Shown piece after piece: positions 53,035-61,071 of a stretch of DNA of 64,000 nucleotides. The DNA comes from Alteribacter aurantiacus DSM 18675 (lineage in GTDB: Bacteria; Bacillota; Bacilli; Bacillales; Salisediminibacteriaceae), in NCBI RefSeq assembly GCF_000429705.1, contig NZ_KE386941.1, forward strand, positions 310,001-374,000. The letters run 5' to 3'. The number at the start of each line of letters is the position of its first letter. Position 1 is the first letter of the stretch. Made by a program: the position numbers and the translations under genes. The notes beneath the pieces were generated by a model that did no database searches, was not told the origin of the DNA, and saw only the letters and a program-made list of their open reading frames with translations.

Positions 53035-55380
53035 ATGCTTAAATCTAAAGCTAGATGGAACATTGAAACGATAGATGAGTCTCTTGTTAACGGGCTGGCA
53101 AAGGACTTGAACATATCCGCGCTCGCTGCAAGGCTCCTTGTTCAGCGAGGGTGGACAGACTCAGAGGAAGCCCGGTCATTTTTGAAAATGGACGAAACGG
53201 CTCTTCATGATCCGTTTTTATTAAAAGATATGGACAAGGCTGTTGAGCGGATTCAGCAGGCGATTCAAAATAAAGAAAAGATCTTGGTTTTTGGAGACTA
53301 TGATGCAGATGGTGTAACGAGTACATCAGTCATGTTCCTAACTTTGAGAGCGCTCGGTGCAGACGTAGGCTACTACGTCCCTAATCGTTTTACAGAAGGG
53401 TATGGCCCAAACGAGCCTGCTTTTAGAAAGGCAAAAGAAGCCGGGGTAAGTTTAATCGTGACTGTTGACACGGGGATATCTGCGGTCAACGAAGCAACGG
53501 TGGCCAAAGAGCTGGAAATGGACTTGATTATTACGGATCACCATGAACCACCTCCAACGTTGCCTGATGCGTATGCCATTGTTAATCATAAACAAAAAGA
53601 TTGCACATACCCTTTTAAGGATCTTGCGGGTGTAGGTGTCGCACTGAAAACGTCTCAGGCGTTACTTGGTCGATTTCCAGATGAGTATTTGGACCTCTAC
53701 ACACTAGGGACGATTGCCGATCTTGTACCTCTTGTCGGAGAAAACCGATACTTAGTGCAAAAAGGCTTAACAGCCGTGTCACAAACAACACGTCCCGGCT
53801 TGAGAGCATTAATGGAGCTCTCTGGTGTGGATACGGATGGCGTAACAGAAGAACATGTCGGCTTTGCAATCGGCCCTCGTTTAAATGCTGCGGGGCGTCT
53901 TGACTCAGCTGATCCGGCTGTATCTCTTCTAATCACGGAAGATAGTGAAGAAGCAGAACAAATTGCTGAAGAAGTAGATGCGCTAAATAAAGAACGTCAA
54001 AAAATCGTAAATGATATTACGAAAGAAGCGATTGCCCAAGTCGAGCAAAAAGGGGCAGGATCCGTCATTATCGTAGGGCAAGAAGGATGGAATGCAGGTG
54101 TTATCGGCATTGTAGCTTCAAGGCTGGTAGAAAAGTATTACCGGCCTACCATCGTTTTAAGCTTTGATCCAGAAACCGGCCTCGCTAAAGGCTCTGCCAG
54201 AAGTATTGAAGGGTTTGATATGTTTAAGAACCTCTCACAGTGCCGTGAGTGGCTTCCTCATTTTGGGGGACATCCGATGGCAGCAGGTCTAACAATGGAA
54301 ATGGAGCATATCGATAAGCTCCGTGCAAAGCTTGGAAGGCTTGCAGACGAAGTCTTAACAGAAGACGACTTTATCCCAACTAAAAAAGTAGACATTGTTG
54401 CCAAAATTAGTGAAGTCACGGTGGATGCCATTCAGGATTTGAATAAGCTGGCTCCATTCGGTGTTGGTCATCCTGCACCAAAAGTGATGATTTCCGAAGC
54501 TAACCTTGACCAATATAAAAAAATCGGCTCTAACAAGGATCATTTAAAAGTAACGTTTGAAGATGACGGTGCCAAACTTGATGGGATCGGGTTTCGGATT
54601 GGTGATTTATATGAAGAGATCACACCGCTTGACTCTGTATCCGTTATTGGGGATGTATCGATTAATGAATGGAACGGTCATGTGAAACCTCAGCTGATTA
54701 TAAATGATATTAAAGTAGAGGGCTGGCAGTTGTTTGACCTTAGAGGCAAATACGTGAACTGGACTTCTTTCCTTGATCAAGTGGAAGGGGAGAGAGTCGT
54801 TTACGTGAAATTTAGAGAAGACACGAACGTGCCGACTGCTTTTACAGGAAGCTCGGTTGAAGTCATGGACTACTCAGCTCTAGAACAAGGCGAGACAGAC
54901 ATTACGGGTGCGTATCTTATTTTAGGTGATATTCCGGTGACGGAAGACGATATTCCGACCTTAATGCAGGCTGGCAAACCAAGTCGAGTTTATGCTGTTT
55001 TTGCTCAAGAAGAGGATACATTCTTTAAGACGTTGCCTACTAGAGATCATTTTAAATGGTATTATGCATTTTTAACCAAACGTGGGTCGTTTAACTTGGA
55101 AAAGCAAGCACAAGACTTAGCCAAACATAAAGGTTGGACAAAAGATACGGTCGTTTTTATGAGTAAGGTGTTTTTTGAACTGGATTTTGTTACAATGGAC
55201 AATGGGTTTGTAACGCTTCAAGATAAGCCTTCGAAGAAATCGCTAGGTGATTCAAGATTGTACCAGCAACAGCTGAAGCAAGGAGAGCTGGAAAATCAGC
55301 TCGTGTATTCATCCTATCGTGCATTAAAGCAATGGTTCGAACCGCTTATTCAAAAAAATGAGACAGAAATCATAGTATAA
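53035..55380 (+). CDS. recJ: Single-strand DNA-specific exonuclease RecJ
   Basis: 781 residues. 5'-3' exonuclease of recombination and mismatch repair. DHH domain with FGDYDADGVTS, VDTGISA and ITDHHEPP metal motifs, a DHHA1 domain with GGHPMAAGL (about 420), an OB-like domain, and the long C-terminal extension usual in Bacilli (YrvE). ATG 53035 preceded by AGGGGTG; the leader is predicted to be very short. Confidence 0.95.
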   Translation: MLKSKARWNIETIDESLVNGLAKDLNISALAARLLVQRGWTDSEEARSFLKMDETALHDPFLLKDMDKAVERIQQAIQNKEKILVFGDYDADGVTSTSVMFLTLRALGADVGYYVPNRFTEGYGPNEPAFRKAKEAGVSLIVTVDTGISAVNEATVAKELEMDLIITDHHEPPPTLPDAYAIVNHKQKDCTYPFKDLAGVGVALKTSQALLGRFPDEYLDLYTLGTIADLVPLVGENRYLVQKGLTAVSQTTRPGLRALMELSGVDTDGVTEEHVGFAIGPRLNAAGRLDSADPAVSLLITEDSEEAEQIAEEVDALNKERQKIVNDITKEAIAQVEQKGAGSVIIVGQEGWNAGVIGIVASRLVEKYYRPTIVLSFDPETGLAKGSARSIEGFDMFKNLSQCREWLPHFGGHPMAAGLTMEMEHIDKLRAKLGRLADEVLTEDDFIPTKKVDIVAKISEVTVDAIQDLNKLAPFGVGHPAPKVMISEANLDQYKKIGSNKDHLKVTFEDDGAKLDGIGFRIGDLYEEITPLDSVSVIGDVSINEWNGHVKPQLIINDIKVEGWQLFDLRGKYVNWTSFLDQVEGERVVYVKFREDTNVPTAFTGSSVEVMDYSALEQGETDITGAYLILGDIPVTEDDIPTLMQAGKPSRVYAVFAQEEDTFFKTLPTRDHFKWYYAFLTKRGSFNLEKQAQDLAKHKGWTKDTVVFMSKVFFELDFVTMDNGFVTLQDKPSKKSLGDSRLYQQQLKQGELENQLVYSSYRALKQWFEPLIQKNETEIIV

Positions 55381-55408
55381 GTGTTCATAATTCTAGGAGG
55401 ACAAAGAA

Positions 55409-55921
55409 ATGGATTTTAAAAAGTACATTACAGTTGTTGAGAACTTCCCAAAGGAAGGCATTCGTTTTAAAGACATTACAACGCTTATGGAAAATGGCGA
55501 AGCATACAAAAAAGCCATTGATGAAATGGCGGACTTTGCAAAAGAAAAAGACATTGACGTTGTTGTTGGACCTGAAGCACGTGGATTTGTAGTAGGTTGT
55601 CCGATTGCTTACACGATGGGAATTGGCTTTGCTCCTGTTCGTAAAGCAGGAAAGCTTCCTCGAGAAGTCCTTGAAGTAGACTACGGGTTGGAATACGGAA
55701 AAGACAGCCTGAATATCCATAAAGATGCGATTAAGCCGGGGCAAAAGGTACTGATTGCCGATGATCTTCTTGCAACAGGTGGCACGATCGAAGCAACCAT
55801 TAAAATGGTCGAAGAGCTTGGTGGCGTTGTAGCCGGTATCGTATTTATGATCGAACTCTCTTACCTTGATGGAAGAGACAAATTGAAGAATTATGATGTT
55901 TACTCTTTGGTTCAATACTAA
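55409..55921 (+). CDS. apt: Adenine phosphoribosyltransferase
   Basis: 170 residues. Salvages adenine to AMP with PRPP. PRPP-binding VLIADDLLATGGT (about 112-124) and the type I PRTase pattern GPEARGFVVG. AGGAGG precedes the ATG. Located between recJ and relA as in B. subtilis. Confidence 0.96.
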   Translation: MDFKKYITVVENFPKEGIRFKDITTLMENGEAYKKAIDEMADFAKEKDIDVVVGPEARGFVVGCPIAYTMGIGFAPVRKAGKLPREVLEVDYGLEYGKDSLNIHKDAIKPGQKVLIADDLLATGGTIEATIKMVEELGGVVAGIVFMIELSYLDGRDKLKNYDVYSLVQY

Positions 55922-55930
55922 AGACTAACG

Positions 55931-55960
55931 AAAAGGAGTGCTCAAAGTAGCACTCCTTTT
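55931..55960 (+). terminator. Terminator of apt
   Basis: AAAAGGAGTGCT pairs with AGCACTCCTTTT around CAAAGT; T run forms the end of the stem. Confidence 0.85.
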
Positions 55961-56069
55961 CATAAATAGATGACCTAGAGAAAAGCATGGACTTTGCAAT
56001 TGAAAAGTCGTTTGAACTACTGCTTTCCAATGGATTTCCTATTCTTTTCGCATTTAATATAAAAATAAA

Positions 56070-56099
56070 ATGACACTTTCTCAAATACTATGTTAAGAT
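56070..56099 (+). promoter_or_regulatory. Candidate relA promoter
   Basis: ATGACA (56070-56075), 18-bp spacer, TAAGAT (56094-56099). It is placed to transcribe a leader of about 185 nt. Moderate match to the sigma-A consensus. Confidence 0.45.
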
Positions 56100-56190
56100 A
56101 ATGGCAATTCATAATTACGGCAAAAAAAAACAACGAATAGACTACAGGGGAAGACGTCTGGGTAATTCATCCAATTGAACTTCTGCTGAT

Positions 56191-56218
56191 GACTCGGCAT
56201 TGGCCGAGTTTTCTTTGA
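56191..56218 (+). terminator. Terminator-like hairpin in the relA leader
   Basis: ACTCGGC and GCCGAGT pair around ATTG and are followed by TTTCTTT, about 75 nt before the relA start and downstream of the candidate promoter. It could attenuate relA or end a short RNA. Confidence 0.6.
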
Positions 56219-56290
56219 TTGTCTTTTCGACAAAATTCTCATATCCTCCTGCTTTGATATGGAAGAAATCTTTAGATGTAAGGTGATTTC

Positions 56291-58474
56291 ATGACAAGTG
56301 AACAAGTGCTTCAAATTGCAAGTGAATATCTTTCTGAACAGGACGTGACTTTCTTACGCAATGCGTATTTGATGGCTGAAAGATCACATAAAGACCAGTT
56401 CCGCAAATCCGGTGAGCCCTATATTGCTCATCCTGTTCAGGTTGCCGGCATTCTCGCTGATTTAGGAATGGATCCTAAAACGATAGCGGCCGCGTTTCTT
56501 CATGATGTTGTTGAAGATACGGACGTCCCTTTGGAAGATATCGCCAAAGAATTCGGTGATGAAGTTGCGATGCTCGTAGATGGCGTAACAAAGCTTGGGA
56601 AAATTAAATACAAGTCCAAAGAAGAACAGCAAGCAGAAAATCATAGAAAAATGTTTGTTGCCATGGCAAAAGACATCCGTGTTATTTTGATCAAGCTAGC
56701 AGACCGACTTCATAACATGCGAACCTTGAAGCATTTGCCACCTGAAAAACAGCGACGAATCGCGAATGAAACACTTGAGATCTTTGCACCTCTTGCCCAT
56801 CGCCTTGGTATTTCCGCTATTAAATGGGAGCTTGAAGACACGTCTCTTCGTTACCTCAATCCGCAGCAATACTACCGGATTGTAAACCTTATGAAGAAAA
56901 AGCGTGCAGAACGAGAAACATATATCGATGAAGTGAAAGACAAAATTGTTGAACGTCTTGGTCAAGTAGGGGTAAAGGCAGAGATTAATGGTAGAGCCAA
57001 GCATATATACAGCATCTATCGAAAAATGGCCTTACAAAACAAGCAGTTTAACGAGATTTATGACTTGTTGGCAGTAAGGATCATTGTAAAGAATATTAAA
57101 GACTGTTATGCGGTTCTCGGTATTATCCATACGCATTGGAAACCTATGCCGGGACGTTTCAAAGATTATATTGCCATGCCAAAGGCGAATATGTACCAAT
57201 CTCTTCATACAACCGTTATTGGACCTAAAGGAGACCCCCTAGAGGTTCAGATTCGTTCTGAAGACATGCACAAGGTTGCCGAATATGGTGTGGCCGCTCA
57301 TTGGGCATATAAAGAGAAAAAGAATGTTGAAGATAACAACGAGACGCTTGAAACGAAACTTTCTTGGTTTAGAGAAATCATTGAATGGCAAAACGATACG
57401 AACGATGCACAGGAATTCATGGAGTCCCTTAAGATTGACCTGTTTTCTGACATGGTGTTCGTTTTCACGCCCAAAGGTGATGTCATTGAATTACCTAAAG
57501 GCTCCGTACCTTTAGACTTTGCTTATCGTATTCACACGGAAGTAGGGAACCGTTGTATCGGTGCCAAGGTGAACGGGAAGATGGTACCTCTCGATCACGA
57601 ACTGAAAACAGGTGACATCGTTGACATTTTAACGTCCAAGCACTCCTATGGACCGAGTCAGGACTGGTTGAAGCTTACTCAAAGCTCTCACGCCAAGAAC
57701 AAGATTCGTCAATGGTTTAAAAAGGAACGTCGCGAAGAAAATGTCGACAAAGGTCGTGATCTCGTTGAACGTGAAATTGAGCGTAAAGGTTACGAGTTAA
57801 AAGAAGTCCTAACAGTTGAAAACCTGGATCGTGTGGCAGATAAATTCAACTTCACGTCAGATGAAGACATGTATGCTGCAGTCGGATACAACGGCATTAC
57901 TGCAGCTCAGATCGTTACGCGCCTCACAGATAACATTAGAAAGCAACAAGAAGAGGAAGCAGACAATCAAACGATTACAGAAGCTGTAAGCGACTTGAAA
58001 TCGTATGCTACTCCTAAAAAAGGAAGTGTCGGTGTCCGGGTAAAAGGGATCGACAACTTGTTGATTCGATTGTCCAGATGCTGCAATCCAGTACCAGGAG
58101 ATGAAATCATCGGGTACATCACGAAAGGGCGCGGTGTGAGCATTCACAGAAGCGACTGCCCGAATGTGGATAACAGTGAAGCGAAAACACGTCTCTTACC
58201 TGTTGAGTGGGAAGGGGATCAGCAAAAAACGAAGAACTATAACGTTGATATTGAAATCTCCGGCTTTGATCGCCGTGGTCTGCTCAATGAAGTTCTTCAA
58301 GCTGTTGCTGAGACAAAAACGAATATCAATGCCGTGTCAGGGAAGTCCGATAAAAATAAGATGGCGACGATTGATATGACAATTTCAATTCAAAACGTTG
58401 CTCATTTGCAAAAAGTAGTTGATCGCGTAAAGCAGATTCCTGATATTTATGCCGTTCGTCGGATTATGCACTAA
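56291..58474 (+). CDS. relA: Bifunctional (p)ppGpp synthetase/hydrolase Rel
   Basis: 727 residues. Makes and degrades (p)ppGpp in the stringent response. HD hydrolase domain (HPVQVAGIL, FLHDVVEDTD near 70-80), synthetase domain (RAKHIYSIYRKM, MYQSLHTTVIGP), TGS domain (VFVFTPKGDVIELPKGS near 390), helical domain with a C-C pair (RCCNPVPGD), and C-terminal ACT domain. Intact hydrolase residues indicate a bifunctional Rel. AAGGTG precedes the ATG. Confidence 0.96.
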   Translation: MTSEQVLQIASEYLSEQDVTFLRNAYLMAERSHKDQFRKSGEPYIAHPVQVAGILADLGMDPKTIAAAFLHDVVEDTDVPLEDIAKEFGDEVAMLVDGVTKLGKIKYKSKEEQQAENHRKMFVAMAKDIRVILIKLADRLHNMRTLKHLPPEKQRRIANETLEIFAPLAHRLGISAIKWELEDTSLRYLNPQQYYRIVNLMKKKRAERETYIDEVKDKIVERLGQVGVKAEINGRAKHIYSIYRKMALQNKQFNEIYDLLAVRIIVKNIKDCYAVLGIIHTHWKPMPGRFKDYIAMPKANMYQSLHTTVIGPKGDPLEVQIRSEDMHKVAEYGVAAHWAYKEKKNVEDNNETLETKLSWFREIIEWQNDTNDAQEFMESLKIDLFSDMVFVFTPKGDVIELPKGSVPLDFAYRIHTEVGNRCIGAKVNGKMVPLDHELKTGDIVDILTSKHSYGPSQDWLKLTQSSHAKNKIRQWFKKERREENVDKGRDLVEREIERKGYELKEVLTVENLDRVADKFNFTSDEDMYAAVGYNGITAAQIVTRLTDNIRKQQEEEADNQTITEAVSDLKSYATPKKGSVGVRVKGIDNLLIRLSRCCNPVPGDEIIGYITKGRGVSIHRSDCPNVDNSEAKTRLLPVEWEGDQQKTKNYNVDIEISGFDRRGLLNEVLQAVAETKTNINAVSGKSDKNKMATIDMTISIQNVAHLQKVVDRVKQIPDIYAVRRIMH

Positions 58475-58500
58475 GTGTGAAGATTGTAGGATTTATGAAT

Positions 58501-58583
58501 GTAGGTGTTCTGACGTCGCTCAGAACACCTACTCTTAAATTAAGGCACTGAATAAGGTGGAACATGTCCTTTTCAGTGGTCTC
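58501..58583 (+). repeat. Deleted form of the dispersed element, copy D (relA-dtd)
   Basis: A perfect 13-bp hairpin (GTAGGTGTTCTGA/TCAGAACACCTAC, 58501-58532), which may terminate relA transcripts, is followed after a few bases by a hairpin-2 unit (TTAAGGCACTGAATAAGG to CCTTTTCAGTGGTCTC). The 100-nt core of copies A-C is missing. The end leads into the AAGGAG site of dtd. Confidence 0.7.
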
Positions 58584-58602
58584 TTACATAAGGAGTGGAA
58601 AG

Positions 58603-59046
58603 ATGCGTATTGTAGTCCAACGCTCTAAAGCAGGGCGAGTCGTAGTCGATGGTGAGGTTGTTGGAGAGATAACGAAAGGCCTTATGGTGCTTGTCGGTGT
58701 TACCCATGAAGATACGAAGGATGACGTCATTTTTTGCGCGGATAAAGTAAGTCACCTTCGCATTTTTGAAGATGACAATAACAAAATGAACAATAGTGTC
58801 ATTGATGCAGGTGGAGAAGTGCTTAGTGTTTCTCAGTTTACCCTTTATGGGGATTGTCGAAAAGGACGCCGTCCGAACTTTATGAGTGCAGCTAAACCCG
58901 ATCAAGCAAACGAGCTTTATGAAATGTTCAATTCTCGTCTGAAAGAAAACGGCCTTCATGTAGAAACCGGTGTTTTCGGGGCGATGATGGATGTGGAGTT
59001 TACAAATGACGGTCCTGTTACATTAATCATCGACAGTAAAGAATAG
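58603..59046 (+). CDS. dtd: D-aminoacyl-tRNA deacylase
   Basis: 147 residues. Removes D-amino acids (and Gly from tRNA-Ala) mis-charged on tRNA. Active-site motifs LSVSQFTLYGD (about 75-85) and TNDGPVT with the Gly-Pro pair near the C-terminus. ATG after AAGGAG; upstream in-frame codons lie within the repeat. Usually coupled with relA; here separated by copy D. Confidence 0.95.
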   Translation: MRIVVQRSKAGRVVVDGEVVGEITKGLMVLVGVTHEDTKDDVIFCADKVSHLRIFEDDNNKMNNSVIDAGGEVLSVSQFTLYGDCRKGRRPNFMSAAKPDQANELYEMFNSRLKENGLHVETGVFGAMMDVEFTNDGPVTLIIDSKE

Positions 59047-59047
59047 C

Positions 59048-59111
59048 TTCCCTTCCGTCTAAACGTTTCTTCTTTTGGACATGCTAAAAGAAAGGAAACG
59101 GACGGAGGGAA
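59048..59111 (+). promoter_or_regulatory. Long hairpin holding the ribosome site of the next small gene
   Basis: TTCCCTTCCGTC, CGTTTC and CTTTT on the left pair with AAAAG, GGAAACG and GACGGAGGGAA on the right, giving a long interrupted stem. The right arm contains the GGAGGG site for the gene at 59117. There is no T run, so this looks like translational occlusion rather than termination. Confidence 0.6.
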
Positions 59112-59116
59112 TTGTG

Positions 59117-59293
59117 ATGAGAGACGGGCACAGTCAACGGGAAAAGCAGCACCAAGCCAACAATTATATGGGAGTTGATCTTCATCGATTTGCTGAACGA
59201 GGGGAGGATCACTCAAACTTCGAGTTGGCATGCGAGTTTGGTCTTTCCCTTCATGATGTTAAAACATTGAAGAAGAAATTGGGAAGAAATTGA
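59117..59293 (+). CDS. Small conserved protein with HTH-like C-terminus
   Basis: 58 residues, charged: an N-terminal part (MRDGHSQREKQHQANNYMG) and a C-terminal helix-turn-helix-like segment (FELACEFGLSLHDVKTLKKKL). GGAGGG lies 7 nt upstream of the ATG, inside a hairpin. No family name is certain; similar short proteins occur near dtd and hisS in Bacillaceae. DNA or RNA binding is inference. Confidence 0.65.
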   Translation: MRDGHSQREKQHQANNYMGVDLHRFAERGEDHSNFELACEFGLSLHDVKTLKKKLGRN

Positions 59294-59308
59294 TTTCTCA
59301 AGATGTCC

Positions 59309-59338
59309 TTGACAAGAGCATCAATCTCTTCGTATGAT
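59309..59338 (+). promoter_or_regulatory. Promoter of the hisS-aspS T-box leader
   Basis: TTGACA (59309-59314), 18-bp spacer, TATGAT (59333-59338), a near-consensus sigma-A promoter just upstream of the T-box RNA. Confidence 0.8.
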
Positions 59339-59344
59339 AGATTC

Positions 59345-59650
59345 ATCTTAAATTCAATACAACGTAAGAACCGATGATAGAGCAAAGTAGTTGAGATTCC
59401 TTTGTATCAGAGAAAAAGTGCCATAGGCTGAAAGCACTTTTCCAAGACCTCAATGAACGAACACTCTTTAGGTGTTTTTTTGAACGGACCACGTCTTATT
59501 AGAAAAAACCGCCATGAATGGCGTTATCAATGAAAGCGGAGTTTGCTTTTTTAACTTTCCATCAGACAAAAGCGTAACTCAACTAGGGTGGTACCACGGG
59601 AATAAAACTCTCGTCCCTGTTTCTAACAGGGATGGGGGTTTTTTGTATTT
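59345..59650 (+). ncRNA. T-box leader controlling hisS-aspS
   Basis: The invariant T-box sequence AGGGTGGTACCACG is at 59585-59598. A stem I region with an AAAGTAGTTGAG motif (near 59383) precedes it, and a terminator hairpin (CGTCCCTGT/ACAGGGATG, then TTTTTT, 59611-59646) follows. A CAC triplet at 59462-59464 on the 3' side of stem I is the likely specifier, matching histidine. Uncharged tRNA-His would favour the antiterminator. The leader fills the 495-nt gap between the small gene and hisS. Confidence 0.9.
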
Positions 59651-59788
59651 TCAAGACCTTTTATCGGTATAAAGAGTTGAACCGAATCATCAAACGGAAA
59701 CACTTTAAACCAGAACTGCGAAGCCTACCTTTCACCAAACTCGGTTTCGCTTACCAAGAATACATAGAATAACAAGGAGGAAATAAAG

Positions 59789-61069
59789 ATGAATTTTAAA
59801 ATCCCTCGAGGAACGCAAGATATCTTACCTGAATCATCGGCGATGTGGAAATATGTGGAGCGAAAAGCACATGATCTTTGCCGCCGCTATAACTATAAAG
59901 AAATTCGCACTCCCATGTTTGAGCAAACGGAACTATTTCAACGTGGAGTAGGAGATACGACGGACATTGTTCAAAAAGAGATGTACACGTTTCAAGATCG
60001 AGGCGGCAGAAGCCTTACCTTAAGACCTGAAGGAACGGCTTCTACTGTTCGTTCTTACGTGGAGAACAAAATGTTTGGATGGGCCGATCAACCTGTAAAG
60101 CTTTATTACATCGGCCCGATGTTTCGTTATGAAAGGCCTCAATCGGGACGTATGCGTCAGTTCGTGCAGTTCGGTGTAGAGGCGATGGGGAGTGACGATC
60201 CGGCAATTGATGCAGAAGTGATTGCACTTGCCATGAGCTTTTACCAAGAGCTTGGCTTAAAAGGATTAAAGCTTGTTATTAACAGTCTTGGAGATAAAGA
60301 GAGCCGTAACAACCATCGTAATGCCTTGATTGAACACTTCAAGCCGAGAATCAGTGAATTTTGCGGAGATTGTCAAGGGCGACTCGAGAAGAACCCGCTC
60401 AGAATTCTCGATTGTAAAAAGGACAAAGACCACGAGCTTATGGCATCTGCTCCATCCATTCTTGAATATTTAAACGAAGAATCAAAGCAGTATTTCGAAA
60501 ATGTACAATCCTACCTTTCATCAATGAACATCCCGTTTGAAGTGGATCCTGGCCTCGTTCGCGGTCTTGATTACTACAACAACACGGCATTTGAGATCAT
60601 GATTGACGGGGAAGGCTTTGGAGCTATCACCACCCTTACAGGTGGTGGACGATACAACGGACTGGTTGAGGAAATCGGTGGACCTCAAACACCTGGAATT
60701 GGTTTTGCTCTAAGTCTCGAGCGATTACTAATGGCCCTTGAGACCCAAGGTGTTTCCCTACCAGTAGAAAGCAGTATTGATGCTTATTTAATAACAATGG
60801 GCGATGATGCGAAAAAGAAAGCGCCTGGATTACTCCACAAACTTCGAAGTGAAGGCATTGCGGTTGACACAGATTACATGGGTAAAAAAATGAAGGCGCA
60901 ATTCAAAGCGGCGGATCGTCAACGTGCGTCGTTTACGCTTATTTTAGGAGACGAAGAGATTGCACAGGACACGATCGTTTTGAAGGACCTTAACAGTGGA
61001 GAACAAGAACAACTAACCTTAGATAAAGCGATTTTGAAGATCATTGAAAGCAAGAGAGGGGAAGAATAA
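59789..61069 (+). CDS. hisS: Histidyl-tRNA synthetase
   Basis: 426 residues, class II synthetase charging tRNA-His. Motif 1 region RTPMFEQTELFQRGVG, motif 2 FRYERPQSGRMRQFVQFG, HisA motif LVRGLDYYNNTAFEI and a GFALSLERLL motif 3, then the anticodon-binding domain. AAGGAGG before the ATG. First gene after the T-box, 2 nt from aspS. Confidence 0.97.
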   Translation: MNFKIPRGTQDILPESSAMWKYVERKAHDLCRRYNYKEIRTPMFEQTELFQRGVGDTTDIVQKEMYTFQDRGGRSLTLRPEGTASTVRSYVENKMFGWADQPVKLYYIGPMFRYERPQSGRMRQFVQFGVEAMGSDDPAIDAEVIALAMSFYQELGLKGLKLVINSLGDKESRNNHRNALIEHFKPRISEFCGDCQGRLEKNPLRILDCKKDKDHELMASAPSILEYLNEESKQYFENVQSYLSSMNIPFEVDPGLVRGLDYYNNTAFEIMIDGEGFGAITTLTGGGRYNGLVEEIGGPQTPGIGFALSLERLLMALETQGVSLPVESSIDAYLITMGDDAKKKAPGLLHKLRSEGIAVDTDYMGKKMKAQFKAADRQRASFTLILGDEEIAQDTIVLKDLNSGEQEQLTLDKAILKIIESKRGEE

Positions 61070-61071
61070 CA

